The notes beneath the pieces are model-generated. The model was not told the DNA's origin. It did no database searches and saw nothing but the letters and a program-made list of their open reading frames with translations. A stretch of DNA of 64,000 nucleotides from DATARH01 sp963847345 (GTDB lineage Bacteria; Pseudomonadota; Alphaproteobacteria; ATCC43930; CGMCC-115725), in contig CAWJZU010000034.1 in the NCBI GenBank assembly GCA_963847345.1, positions 1 through 64,000 on the forward strand, in the 5' to 3' direction. The stretch's first letter is position 1, and each line of letters opens with the position of its first letter. Positions 8,957 to 17,700 of this stretch are shown here, in pieces. Position numbers and translations under genes: made by a program.

Positions 8957-10701
8957 CATGGGTTTGTGAGAGATTGCCGACGGGAAGCGGCTGGTTTCCG
9001 AGCTGAGCCTCGACCAGTGGAGCAGCCATTGTCCACAGCATCGCCTCGAGCATCGAGAAATCGATCCGCGCCACCTCGCCGGACCGGTCCCGACTCCAAA
9101 GCGCCGCGGCGGTGACAAAGGCGAGCATCAGCCCGCACATCGGATCGAGCCATGCCATGCCGACGCGCGGCGGGATCTCGGGATGTCGGTTGAGCCCGGC
9201 AAAGCCCGAATAGCATTGCAGCAGCGTCCCGTAGGCGACCGCCCGCGCCTCCGGCCCGGTGCGCCCGAGCCCGGACGCCGAAACATAGATCAGCTCCGGA
9301 TTGACCTCGCGCAACGCATCGGCCCCGAGACCGAGCCGGTCCATGACCCCGGTGGCGAAATTCTCGACCAGAACATCGCAGCTTGCCGCCAGCCGCCGCG
9401 CGGCGTCGATCGCCTCCGGCTTTTTGAGGTCGAGCACGACCCCGCGTTTGCCCTGGCCCAAGACCGTGTGCAGTTCCGAGGCACGGCCCGGATCGCCGCG
9501 ACCCGGCGCCTCGACCTTGATGACCTCCGCGCCCATCGCCGCGAGGTAGCGCGTCGCGGTCGGCCCGGCGATGACCCAGCTGAAATCGAGCACCCGGACG
9601 CCCGAGAGCGGCGGCGGCGCCGAGGGAGCGCTCAGCATCCGATGCGTCCTCGCGTGCCTGCCCCCACCCTTCCCTCCCCCGCAGGCGGGGGAGGGTTAGG
9701 GAGGGGGTTGGGCGGCTCAGAGTAATCCCGAACGGAGACCCCGGCGCCTTTACCGTCCGCCCATTGATCTCGACCTGGCGCCAGAATCCGCGATGCGCGA
9801 GCTGGGCCGAGGCGAGCTGTTCGGCGGCCTCGCGCAGCGGAAAGCTTGGGACGCGCGCCTGCTGCGCCATGTCGGCGATCTGCTGCTTGTCGTAATGCCG
9901 GCTCCAATCCGACATCAGCGCGTGGAGCGCGTCCCAGTTGGCGACCCGATTGGGCTTGGTCGCAAAGCGCGGCTCCCGGCCCCATTCCGGCGAGCCCATC
10001 ACCCGCAGCCAGGCGGCCCATTGGTGATCGTCGCGCGGCGAGATCGCGGCAAACCCGTCGCGCGCCGGCAAGATGCAGACCGTCGCGCCGTTGCCGTCGG
10101 CGACCCGCTTGCGCGACCAGCTCCGCCCGGCCGTCCCGGCGCGCGCCAGTTCGGTGATCGCCAGGGTCGCCAGCGCCTCCTGGATCGACACGTCGATGAC
10201 GGCGCCCTTGTCCGATGCCATCACCGCGTGCATGCCGGCGCAAGCGGCGGCGATGCCGCCGACAAAGGCGGATTGTTCGCCGACCGCGCGGATCGGCGGC
10301 TCGGCGAGGTCATCGACCTGCCCCGTCAGCATGCGGGCGATGCCGCTCGCGAAGAACAGCGTCAGGTCGGTCGCCGGATCGTCGGCTTGTGGCCCGGTTT
10401 GTCCGTAGGGAGAAATCAGCACCAGCGCCGCGTCCGGGTTGATCCGGCGCAGCGTATCGGGGTCGCATTCCCGCCGGCGCAAGTCGCGCGGTCCGCCCTC
10501 GCACACGATCACGTCGGCATCGCGCAGCGCGTCTCGCCCGATAAGCGGCTTTCCGCCGTTCAGATGCGCCTCGAGCAGCGTCGAGTCATCGGCGTCGATA
10601 ATACCCACCGCCGCCCCGACATCGGCGAACAGCCGGCCGCAGACCGCGGCGGCCAGCCCGCCGCCGAGCTGCACGACGCGAAGATCCGACAGCACCGCCA
10701 C
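8951..10701 (-). pseudogene. Two-domain CaiB/BaiF CoA-transferase, frame-broken, 3' end lost
   Basis: Class III CoA-transferase family, which moves CoA between carboxylic acids. Domain 1 (from GTG at 10701) has MAVLSDLRVVQLGGG, SPYGQTGPQADDPATD and DGFAAISPRDDHQWAA. Domain 2 resumes in another frame near 9640 with VRVLDFSWVIAGPTATRYLA, GAEVIKVEAPGRGDPGR, VENFATGVMDRLGL and IYVSASGLGRTGPEA, the last with the aspartate-bearing region just after it. Such tandem fusions are common in alphaproteobacteria. The linker holds a palindromic repeat (9659-9715), and the reading frame does not carry across it. About 130 C-terminal residues are missing, because homology ends at THAPH on the contig join. 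The start lies 7 bases after the upstream luciferase-like gene, so one operon. Confidence 0.8.
9659..9715. repeat. GC-rich palindromic interspersed repeat in the CoA-transferase linker
   Basis: The sequence holds a near-perfect palindrome, CTCCCCCGCAGGCGGGGGAG, flanked by further short C-rich and G-rich arms. It belongs to the same general type as the larger element inside mnmE (22575-22710). Such elements are common in alphaproteobacterial genomes, usually between genes. Here it lies in the linker between two CoA-transferase domains. Confidence 0.7.
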
Positions 10702-10707
10702 CGCCGG

Positions 10708-11733
10708 TCAGACCGCTTCCGCCGGCGCGGGCACGGTCCGTGACGGCCGCATCCCGCCATGCACCGCCGCGACGATCTCGAATGAGCGCTTGCGCTTTTC
10801 GTGGTCGAAGATGTTGGCCGTGATCATCAGCTCGTTGGCTCCGGTGACGCGCACGAATTCGTCAAGACCTTCGCGCACCCTGTCGGGTCCGCCGACCACC
10901 GCGGCGCCGAGCGCGTCGTCGATGATCGCGCGGGCATAATGATCGAGCGATTCCTCGAAATTCTCTATCGGGGGCGGCACGCGGCCCCGCGTTCCGATGC
11001 GGTTGCGCAGCGTGTTCTGCTGTAGCGACGAGAACAGAAACCGTGCCTCCGACTCAGTCTCGGCCGCGACGCAGGTGATCCCGAGCATCACGTGCGGCGC
11101 CGCGAGCTGCGCCGACGGGCGGAAGCGCTGGCGGTAGATCTCGATCGCCGGCAGCAGCATCGCCGGTGCAAAATGCGACGCGAACGCATATGGCAGACCG
11201 AGGATCGCCGCGAGCTGTGCGCCGTAGGTGCTCGACCCCAAAATCCAGATCGGCACGTCGAGACCCTCGCCCGGAACGGCGTGCACCTGTTGGCCCGGCT
11301 CCGGCCGGAAATAGCGCATCAACTCGATGACGTCCTGCGGGAACTGATCGACATCGGCGTTGAGGGCGCGGCGGACTGCCCGCATCGTCACCTGGTCCGA
11401 CCCCGGCGCTCGGCCGAGACCCAATTCGACCCGGCCCGGATGCAGCGCCGCCAAGGTCCCGAATTGCTCGGCGATCAGCAGCGGCGCGTGGTTCGGCAGC
11501 ATGATCCCGCCGGCGCCGATGCGGATTCGGCTCGTGCCGGAAGCGACATGGGCGAGCGCGACCGCGGTCGCGGCGCTGGCAATACCGGGCAGGTTGTGGT
11601 GCTCGGCCATCCAGAAGCGCCGGTAGCCGAGCGCCTCGACATGTCGCGCGAGGTCGAGCGAGTTGCGCAGCGCCTGGCCGGCGTCGCTGCCCTCGGTGAT
11701 TGGGGAAAGGTCGAGAACGGAGAGCGGTACCAT
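10708..11733 (-). CDS. Luciferase-like (LLM) flavin-dependent monooxygenase, MsnO8-like group
   Basis: A 341-residue TIM-barrel enzyme of the bacterial luciferase superfamily that uses FMNH2 and oxygen; the substrate is unknown. Family marks are SVLDLSPITEG at the N-terminus, RFWMAEHHNLPGIASAA, RIRIGAGGIMLPNHAPL, GRVELGLGRAPGSD and IWILGSSTYGAQLAA. The start is set at MVPLSVLDL (11733), where homology begins; the longer upstream frame is low-complexity and unlike the family. The CoA-transferase gene follows 7 bases downstream, so the two are probably co-transcribed. The frame is intact. Confidence 0.88.
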   Translation of the reverse strand: MVPLSVLDLSPITEGSDAGQALRNSLDLARHVEALGYRRFWMAEHHNLPGIASAATAVALAHVASGTSRIRIGAGGIMLPNHAPLLIAEQFGTLAALHPGRVELGLGRAPGSDQVTMRAVRRALNADVDQFPQDVIELMRYFRPEPGQQVHAVPGEGLDVPIWILGSSTYGAQLAAILGLPYAFASHFAPAMLLPAIEIYRQRFRPSAQLAAPHVMLGITCVAAETESEARFLFSSLQQNTLRNRIGTRGRVPPPIENFEESLDHYARAIIDDALGAAVVGGPDRVREGLDEFVRVTGANELMITANIFDHEKRKRSFEIVAAVHGGMRPSRTVPAPAEAV

Positions 11734-11806
11734 GCCGCCACAATCGCACCTGCCGGCGCTGCGGGAAAGTGGCCGCGAAGAGGATGCGACAGCGCGCGCG
11801 CGCCTG

Positions 11807-12376
11807 CTACGGTTGACTCCGGCGGGCGGTGTCGCGGGGCTTGCGGCGGGGTGTCCGCTCTTCCGGCTCGGCGGACGGTTCATGTCCGATCGGCTCGCGA
11901 AGCTCCGGATCGATCGCGGGTCCGTCGACACGCCCGGCAGGGCGCGATCCGGCCACGGACACGACACGTAGTCCAACCCGCAAATCGGGAGCCGGCGGCG
12001 CCTCGGCCAAATCAGGTCTCTGCCCGACTGCCGATATCGTTTCGATCGGTGTTGTCGGGAGCGTCGGCACCACTTCGGTGTCAGACAGCAACGCCCGCAA
12101 TTCCGCGGGGACCGTCTCCGCCGGCAGAAGCTTTGCGGTCTCGGCTATTTGCCGCACTATCCGTTCCTGCTCGGCCTGTAGCGATGCGCTGGCTTCCGTC
12201 GGCTGCATAGCCTCTTGCTGCATGCGGTCGTAAGCGGCTTTCAGGAAAGCCAATTCTCGCAGCTGCCAAGTGCTTTCGGCGGCGGCCCGTGCGCGCTCCA
12301 GGGGCGAGCCGCTCCATAGAAGGTAAAGGGCGATCAGCCCACCTGTAACGAGCAGACCGACAAGCGCCCTCAGCAT
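11807..12376 (-). CDS. Single-pass membrane protein with coiled coil, unknown
   Basis: About 189 residues if started at MLRALVGLLVTGG. A membrane span covers residues about 3-21 (RALVGLLVTGGLIALYLLW). A helical, charged region follows (residues about 25-75, rich in Ala, Glu, Gln) and a long Pro/Arg/Glu-rich tail that looks disordered. A start 15 residues earlier (12421) is possible, but it would put charged residues before the anchor. I recognise no family. Codon use is like its neighbours. The C-terminal tail could be a surface linker; that is a guess. Confidence 0.5.
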   Translation of the reverse strand: MLRALVGLLVTGGLIALYLLWSGSPLERARAAAESTWQLRELAFLKAAYDRMQQEAMQPTEASASLQAEQERIVRQIAETAKLLPAETVPAELRALLSDTEVVPTLPTTPIETISAVGQRPDLAEAPPAPDLRVGLRVVSVAGSRPAGRVDGPAIDPELREPIGHEPSAEPEERTPRRKPRDTARRSQP

Positions 12377-12539
12377 CGCGATAATCCCCCGATCGCGGCA
12401 ATTTTTCCATGCTAGGCGCAATCATTGAATTTGTCTGCCCGCCACTGGAAGGGCGGGCCCGTTGCCGCGGGGTGACCGCCGCCGCAACGGTCGCGGTTGG
12501 GAGGCGCTCCCGAAGATTCTACGGGATTCGGGGGCTGAC

Positions 12540-12617
12540 CTAGCCCATACCGGCCAGCGCCACCCCGAGCATAATGTACCCCATCGTGCCCAGCACCACC
12601 GCAATAACCCCCTTCAT
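12540..12617 (-). CDS. 25-residue hydrophobic peptide
   Basis: A short frame with ATG at 12617 and stop at 12540. The peptide begins MKGVIAVVLGTMGYIMLGVA and ends LAGMG: one hydrophobic helix with a single Lys. A good ribosome-binding site, AAAGGAGCG, ends about 4 bases before the ATG. It lies alone between the DedA gene and the membrane protein at 11.8 kb, in the same direction. The combination of ribosome site, one clean span and Gly/Ala spacing suggests a real small membrane peptide. Function is unknown. Confidence 0.45.
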   Translation of the reverse strand: MKGVIAVVLGTMGYIMLGVALAGMG

Positions 12618-12719
12618 AACGCGCTCCTTTATCGACTCGTCCAAGACGAGATCCGTGTTCCGTCGAGTAAACACCAACGGTAAACCCGACGGTTCCCGCC
12701 CGTAGCCCCCAAGAACAAT

Positions 12720-13340
12720 TCACGAGCTTTGGTTGGGATGCTGTGATCTGTTGCCGAACGTTACCATTCGGTAAATGTACCAAAGGACGAGAATGCCGAT
12801 GACAACATCCGATACAGGATTCAGCCAATCGACAACGCGCCGGTACTGCGTTTCGAGAAGGAACCCGGCGCCGCCGAGCAGCGCCGTCCATGCCAGCGTG
12901 CCAATTCCCGAATAAACCAAAAACGGCAGCAGAGGCATTTTGGCAATCCCGGCTGGAACCGAGATCAGCGTACGCACGGCCGGAACGAGCCGACCGATCA
13001 ACACCGCCTTGCCGCCGTGCCGGCCGAACCACGCACAGGTTGCGTCGATGTCCTCGGGCGTCACAGTTAACCACCGGCCATGACGCGCCGTCAGGCGCAT
13101 CAGGCGCTCGCCGCCCAGCCAGTATCCGACGAAATACCACAACGTTGATCCGAGCACCGATCCCACCGACCCGACCAGCACCGCCCCCACGATGCTGAGT
13201 TCGCCGCGCGCGGCGGTAAACCCGGCGAGCGGCATTATCAACTCTGACGGGATCGGTGGAAAGACGTTTTCGGCAAGCATCATTAGACCGATACCGAAAT
13301 AGCCGGTCTGCTCGATAAAGCCGGTAATCCAATCGAACAC
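12720..13340 (-). CDS. DedA/SNARE-associated family membrane protein
   Basis: A 206-residue integral membrane protein of the DedA family, linked to lipid carrier recycling (flipping undecaprenyl phosphate or phospholipid) in studied members. Family marks are the re-entrant helix segment AENVFPPIPSELIMPLAG near residues 23-40 and GRLVPAVRTLISVPAG near 115-130, which holds the conserved Arg residues. Hydrophobic spans surround both. It begins MFDWITGFIEQTGYFGIG and is full length. The specific lipid substrate cannot be told from sequence. Confidence 0.9.
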   Translation of the reverse strand: MFDWITGFIEQTGYFGIGLMMLAENVFPPIPSELIMPLAGFTAARGELSIVGAVLVGSVGSVLGSTLWYFVGYWLGGERLMRLTARHGRWLTVTPEDIDATCAWFGRHGGKAVLIGRLVPAVRTLISVPAGIAKMPLLPFLVYSGIGTLAWTALLGGAGFLLETQYRRVVDWLNPVSDVVIGILVLWYIYRMVTFGNRSQHPNQSS

Positions 13341-13488
13341 GCGTTCTCCTACGGCCGGCGGATTGCGATCCGTCCGCGCGAATCGCGGCCCGGCGTGTTA
13401 GCCTTGCCACGTGAACATCTCGCGCCGAGAGGACGTCCGAATCCCGCAGCATATTGCGCGGTTCGGTTCCGCAGGGTGGAGCGCCGCG

Positions 13489-14604
13489 ATGACTATCGTC
13501 GACCAGCAGAAGATACGGCGCACCCGCACCGGCCTGATCGCTCACGACCCTGCGCTGGCGCAGCAGGGCTATACGCTGTTTGCGCCGATGTTCGGTGACG
13601 GCGCGGTCTATCTGATCGATATGGCGGGTGAGGTCGCGCATCGCTGGTCGATGCCGTACCGCCCCGGCCTTTACGGCTATCTGCTCGACAATGGCAATCT
13701 GTTCTACGGCGGCAAGGTCATGGACGATCTCGGCCGGTTCGAGGCCTGGCCGCGCTTCAAGGCCGGCGCGGCGCTCGAAGCGGATTGGCAGGGCCGCGTT
13801 CTCTGGGAGGTGCGCCATCCCGATCACCACCACGACGCGCGCAAGCTGCGCAATGGCAACGTCCTGCTGCTCTGCCTGAAACCGCTCGCCGCCGATTTCG
13901 CGCGACAGGTCCTGGGCGGCCTGCCCGGTACCGAGGCGGACGGGTTGATCTATGCCGACTACGTCGTCGAAATGACCACCGCGGGCGAGATTGTTTGGGA
14001 ATGGCGCAGCTGGCAGCATTTGGACCCGGCGACGCATCCGATCACGCCGCAGGACCACCGCGCCGAATGGACGCACGCCAACACGGTGGCCGAGACCGCC
14101 GACGGTAATATCCTCGTCGGCTTCCGCAACATCTCGACCGTCGTGATGATCGAGCGGGCCAGCGGCAACATCGTTTGGGAACTCGGTCCGCCGCCACTGG
14201 CGCAGCAGCACGACCCGCGGCCGCTGCCGAACGGCAACATCCTGATCTTCGATAACGGCACTCATCGCTGCGACCATCCGGCGACCTTCTCGCGCGTCAT
14301 CGAGGTCGATCCGCGGACGAACGAGATCGTGTGGGAATACGTCGACCAGTCGCTGTTCAACTTTTTCAGCCCGTACATCTCCGGCGCGCAACGGGTCGCA
14401 AACGGCAACACATTGATTTGTGAAGGCGTGCATGGCCGGATTTTCGAGGTGACGCCGGACAAAGAGGTCGTCTGGGAATATGTCAGCCCGCACTTCTCTC
14501 ACGAGAGCGGCCGGCCCGGCCTCAACAATTGGGTGTTTCGCGCATTTCGCTATACCGAGGATGAGATCGCCCGGGCGCGAGCCAGCCGACCTGTCGCATC
14601 GTGA
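13489..14604 (+). CDS. Arylsulfotransferase (ASST)-like beta-propeller protein
   Basis: A 371-residue protein made of repeated blades with the pattern 'D..G.IVWEW/WEY': GRVLWEVRHPDHHHDAR, GEIVWEWRSWQHLDP, GNIVWELGPPP, NEIVWEYVDQS and KEVVWEYVSPHFSHE. HHDARKLRNGNVLLL and QQHDPRPLPNGNILIFDNG match the arylsulfotransferase/ASST family. Activity on aryl sulfates is not assured: many family members are uncharacterised, and I see no signal peptide. Start MTIVDQQKIRRT is preferred over the upstream ATG at 13411, whose extra residues are unlike the family. Confidence 0.75.
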   Translation: MTIVDQQKIRRTRTGLIAHDPALAQQGYTLFAPMFGDGAVYLIDMAGEVAHRWSMPYRPGLYGYLLDNGNLFYGGKVMDDLGRFEAWPRFKAGAALEADWQGRVLWEVRHPDHHHDARKLRNGNVLLLCLKPLAADFARQVLGGLPGTEADGLIYADYVVEMTTAGEIVWEWRSWQHLDPATHPITPQDHRAEWTHANTVAETADGNILVGFRNISTVVMIERASGNIVWELGPPPLAQQHDPRPLPNGNILIFDNGTHRCDHPATFSRVIEVDPRTNEIVWEYVDQSLFNFFSPYISGAQRVANGNTLICEGVHGRIFEVTPDKEVVWEYVSPHFSHESGRPGLNNWVFRAFRYTEDEIARARASRPVAS

Positions 14605-14848
14605 CTCCTTAAAGACAGGATTAAGGCAGCTGGCGCTGCTCGTGTTACAGATCTAAACGCGATCGTCACAGCAAGGCCGCAAGACTTCGGTCTCCTGTCG
14701 GGGTCGGATATCCGGTCCATCCGTGGTATCCGTATTCTTAAAAGCACCAGCTTGAAAGTACCAGCGAGCGCATTTAACGGCCAATCGAGCGGCAAACCCT
14801 TGCGCGCCGGTTGCGTCGTCTCTCACCAGGGGCATGAAGGGTGACGTA

Positions 14849-15076
14849 ATGACTTATCGCGTTTGCTACGGAGATCCCGCCGCTGTCGCGCGTCGCGATG
14901 CGCATCTGGACGATCGCATCCGCTCGGAGCGCTTCAGCACCGAGCACGAGGCGCTAAACCGCGCGCGGGAACTGATGGAGGAGGAGGCGGACGTCGCGGT
15001 CGCGGTTCACGATGGTACAGGAAACCAGCTCTGCGGCCTGCGCCTGCAGCTCAAGCTCGGCTTTCTTTGCCGATAA
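14849..15076 (+). CDS. Conserved small hypothetical protein
   Basis: A 75-residue protein, MTYRVCYGDPAAVARRDAHL at the start, then FSTEHEALNRARELMEEE and a C-terminal VAVHDGTGNQLCGLRLQLKL. I recall similar short proteins in Bradyrhizobium-like genomes, but their function is unknown. The second ATG (14849) has AAGGGTGAC about 4-6 bases upstream and is a better start than the ATG at 14834. The frame is intact, and codon use is typical of this genome. Confidence 0.6.
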   Translation: MTYRVCYGDPAAVARRDAHLDDRIRSERFSTEHEALNRARELMEEEADVAVAVHDGTGNQLCGLRLQLKLGFLCR

Positions 15077-15167
15077 TGATAGTGGGCTGGCGAGAACCTG
15101 ATCGCCGACGAATTTGAAAGACGACAAGAACCAGATACACGCCTTCAGCCGCTGCCGCGGCATCCTC

Positions 15168-15788
15168 ATGAGCGGTATCGAAGTCGAGGCCGCGATGTTC
15201 TCGCACAACATGAATCGGCACACGATCGATCCGAAGATAAAGGAGATGCTGGCCCTGGTCCGGCGCGTCGAGCAGCAGCAGCAAAACGCGGTCAACTGGC
15301 TTATTCCGGGCGACGAAAGCACGCTCGAAGTGACGATCGGCTACGAGCAGGTCGCGGTCGACCTGACTTCGTGGGTCGCCCAGAACGAGCCGGACCCGTA
15401 TCTGAAACAGGTGTACGAATTCGGCCTGCTCGAGGAGATCGACCATCTGTATCGCTACGCCAACCTGTTGCTGATGTTGGAAGATAAGAAGGCGGAAAAG
15501 ATCGTCGGCGGGCTGACCGAGATCACGCCGCTGAGGGGGCTCCGGCGCGGCAAATTCCCTGAGGCAGGGAATTTTTTCCGTCCAGCGCCGGACTGGTCGG
15601 ATTCATCTATTCAATTCGAGTGCTTGCTGAGCGGTCAGGGCGGATTCCCAGCGCTGGAACAGGGAAATCTCTGTGCCCCGAACAGCGAAGTCCAGTGGAA
15701 GAGCAGGGAAGTTCCGGGTCCCAAGCAGGGAATTAAAGCAGCGCATCACCGCGCCTTTTTTGCGTACGGGCGCAATAATGCCATGTGA
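15168..15788 (+). pseudogene. Ferritin-like protein with replaced C-terminus
   Basis: The first 120 or so residues look like a ferritin-like helical-bundle family: MFSHNMNRHTIDPKIKEMLA, then LIPGDESTLEVTIGYEQVAV with Glu-x-x-x-Tyr-Glu residues, and FGLLEEIDHLYRYANLLL, which has the E-x-x-H type metal ligands. After LTEITPLRG (near 15540) the family pattern stops. The frame continues for about 85 residues through a repeat region (NFF, GNL, QGI motifs) unlike any ferritin. The gene appears truncated, with a foreign tail read through. Iron or oxygen chemistry is inferred from the helix motifs only. Confidence 0.6.
15556..15745. repeat. Four short CAGGGAA-type direct repeats
   Basis: The motif GCAGGGAA or ACAGGGAA, followed by T or A runs, appears near 15563, 15659, 15705 and 15726. 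Translated, these give GNF/GNL/QGI segments. Similar 'NREF/QGIF' repeat coding tails occur in alphaproteobacterial genomic islands, often near integrase remnants (recalled knowledge). Here they lie at the broken end of the ferritin-like gene. Confidence 0.5.
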
Positions 15789-16544
15789 TTATGGCAATTT
15801 TTGGGGAGCCTAGGCCGGCGGCGCCGAACCCGGCGCGGACCGCGCCCTCAACCTCATCGCCGACGAGGCATTCCGAATGAAGCAGGCCTTCCTCTCAGCC
15901 GCCACAATCTGCCGTGCAGTGCTGTTCAACATAGCGCTCTTAACGCCTATATAGGGTCTCATCCGAAACGCGAGGCACCTGACGTACGTTTAGGTTCGCT
16001 GTGGGTTCTTCCGATGCTCGACAATCTTGCTGCTGGCGCCTGTGGTCACAAAAAACGACGTTCATGTGCTGCAGCGAAACAAGCCACGCAGCGTCAAGTT
16101 TAGCTTTCACCAGAGCGGCGTTTGCCGTTGGGCACTAATAGATAATCCGACCAATGGGGCCGATCGGGCGGTGCGGAAGCTCTCCCACGCCGGCAGACCG
16201 CGCTGTTGGAATCGACGTATTCATCACAAACGAAAACTCGGAAGATATAAGCCATTTGTTCCATGCTGGCCCAAAACGTCTCGAATATTGCAACCGCTTA
16301 GCGAACGGATCAAATATTTGCGTCGCTACCGCCGAGTTCGACTGCGGTCCGGTTGAGTTGAAGGTACCAGACGCTCCAACGCTTCCAGGAAAGGTCTTTG
16401 GCGAGATGGTCTTTCCAAACGATAACGATAATGGAACAGGACGGCCAATACGCATGCTGATGCTGGGCTCCGAATCACCGCCAACTGCTTGGGAGCTCGG
16501 CGGGTACGAGATTAAGAGTTCACCATCAAGCGTAGCCCGTGACG
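15789..16544. other. Gene-poor degenerate stretch before parB
   Basis: About 750 bases with only short or overlapping frames. One plus-strand frame (16154-16567, 137 residues) contains VGIDVFITNENSEDISHLFH and FGEMVFPNDNDNGTGRP and could be the end of a real protein, but a same-length frame lies opposite it and neither is recognisable. Base composition here is less GC-rich than in flanking genes. With the broken ferritin-like gene and repeats upstream, this may be an eroded island. Confidence 0.4.
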
Positions 16545-17486
16545 TCATCTACAGCGCAGTAAGGTGAGAATTTGATCGAGCTGATCCAGGCTCGCGTAGT
16601 GCAGCGTCAGGCTGCCGCCGCGCGATTTCGGCGCCAACGTCACGCGCAGACCGAGCGCGGTCGATAGATCGCGTTCGAGCGCGAGCGTGTCGGCGTCGCG
16701 CACCGGTTTCGGGCGCGCCGCGGGCTGCGCCAGGCGGCGGCGCACCAGCGTCTCGGTGGCGCGCACGTTGAGACCGCGCCGCATGACCTCCTCGGCCAGC
16801 CCGGCGGGATCAGGGGCGCCTAGCAGGGCGCGAGCGTGGCCGGCCGACAACGCACCCTCTTCGAGGCTCTTGCGCACCGGGGCCGGCAGGGACAGCAGCC
16901 GGACCGTATTCGCGACATGGCTGCGGCTTTTGCCGACCGAATCGGCGAGGCTGGCCTGGCTGCGGCCGAATTCGCGCATCAGGCGGCTGTACGCCTCGGC
17001 CTCTTCGAGCGCCGACAGATCCGCGCGCTGCAAATTCTCGACCAGCGCGATCTCGATCACTTCCGAATCGGAGAAGCCGCGGACCACGATCGGGACCTCG
17101 TGCAATCCGACGCGCTGCGCCGCGCGCCAGCGCCGCTCGCCGGCAACCAGCTCGTACTCGGCCCTCGCGTTCTCGTCCCCTGCCCCATCCTCCACGGGGC
17201 GCACGAGCAGCGGCTGCACGATCCCCTTGCCGCGGATGGATTGCGCCAGCCCCTCCAATTCCTCCTCGGCGAAATGACGGCGCGGCTGGAACGGCGACGG
17301 ACGGATCGCCTCGATCGGCACCGAGCGAATCGCACTCGGAGGGACGCCGCCCGGCTCGGAGGGCAAGTGCGCGCCAGTCTCGCCGAACAGCGCCGCGAGA
17401 CCGCGTCCGAGCGACGCGCGCTTGCCCCGCTCTCTCACATCAGGGGCAGTGACCTGCGGCGGGTTCTCTGCAATATCGTCGTTCAT
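16545..17486 (-). CDS. parB: Chromosome-partitioning protein ParB
   Basis: ParB binds parS sites near the origin, uses CTP to slide and load SMC, and guides chromosome segregation. The protein is 313 residues from MNDDIAENPP. Early on it has RGKRASLGRGLAALFGE, the typical ParB lead. The CTP-binding core has IRPSPFQPRRHF, YELVAGERRWRAAQ and EIALVENLQRADLSALEEA (the GERR and ENLQR motifs). The helix-turn-helix follows (ASLADSVGKSRSHVANTVRL), then a dimerisation tail. Its ATG overlaps the end of the parA remnant as ATGA, the usual parAB arrangement. Confidence 0.95.
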   Translation of the reverse strand: MNDDIAENPPQVTAPDVRERGKRASLGRGLAALFGETGAHLPSEPGGVPPSAIRSVPIEAIRPSPFQPRRHFAEEELEGLAQSIRGKGIVQPLLVRPVEDGAGDENARAEYELVAGERRWRAAQRVGLHEVPIVVRGFSDSEVIEIALVENLQRADLSALEEAEAYSRLMREFGRSQASLADSVGKSRSHVANTVRLLSLPAPVRKSLEEGALSAGHARALLGAPDPAGLAEEVMRRGLNVRATETLVRRRLAQPAARPKPVRDADTLALERDLSTALGLRVTLAPKSRGGSLTLHYASLDQLDQILTLLRCR

Positions 17487-17700
17487 GCCGCCGCGCCGCG
17501 CCGCATGATTTCGGCCGCGAGCCGCATATAAGCCTGCGACCCCGGGCAGCGGTGATCGTAGATCAGCACCGGCATGCCGTGTGACGGCGCCTCCGACACG
17601 CGGACATTGCGCGGGATCACCGTGTCGTAAACCTTTTCGCCAAAATGTCCTCGGACATCGGCCGCGACGCGGCGGACGGCGGCTCAATCGTGTCGGTCAC
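17483..17700 (-). pseudogene. parA: parA remnant with large internal deletion
   Basis: ParA is the Walker ATPase partner of ParB. Here only its ends remain. A GTG at 17700, inside the 3' end of rsmG, gives VTDTIEPPS, a plausible ParA N-terminus. Within about 20 residues, in a different frame, the C-terminus appears: RRVAADVRGHFGEKVYDTVI, then PRNVRVSEAPSHGMPVLIYD and AYMRLAAEIMRRG. The roughly 200 residues between, including the Walker A and Walker B motifs, are absent. The fragment still overlaps parB by ATGA. Either a real deletion or a collapsed assembly. The ATPase cannot be functional as written. Confidence 0.85.

Noticed and set aside
12412..14502. A 696-residue minus-strand open frame
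   Set aside because: It runs antisense across the arylsulfotransferase-like and DedA genes, is Arg-rich and shows no family pattern. GC-rich DNA commonly gives such long shadow frames.
16135..16548. Two overlapping 137-residue frames on opposite strands before parB
   Set aside because: Neither resembles a known protein, and they mirror each other. I left them inside the gene-poor entry.
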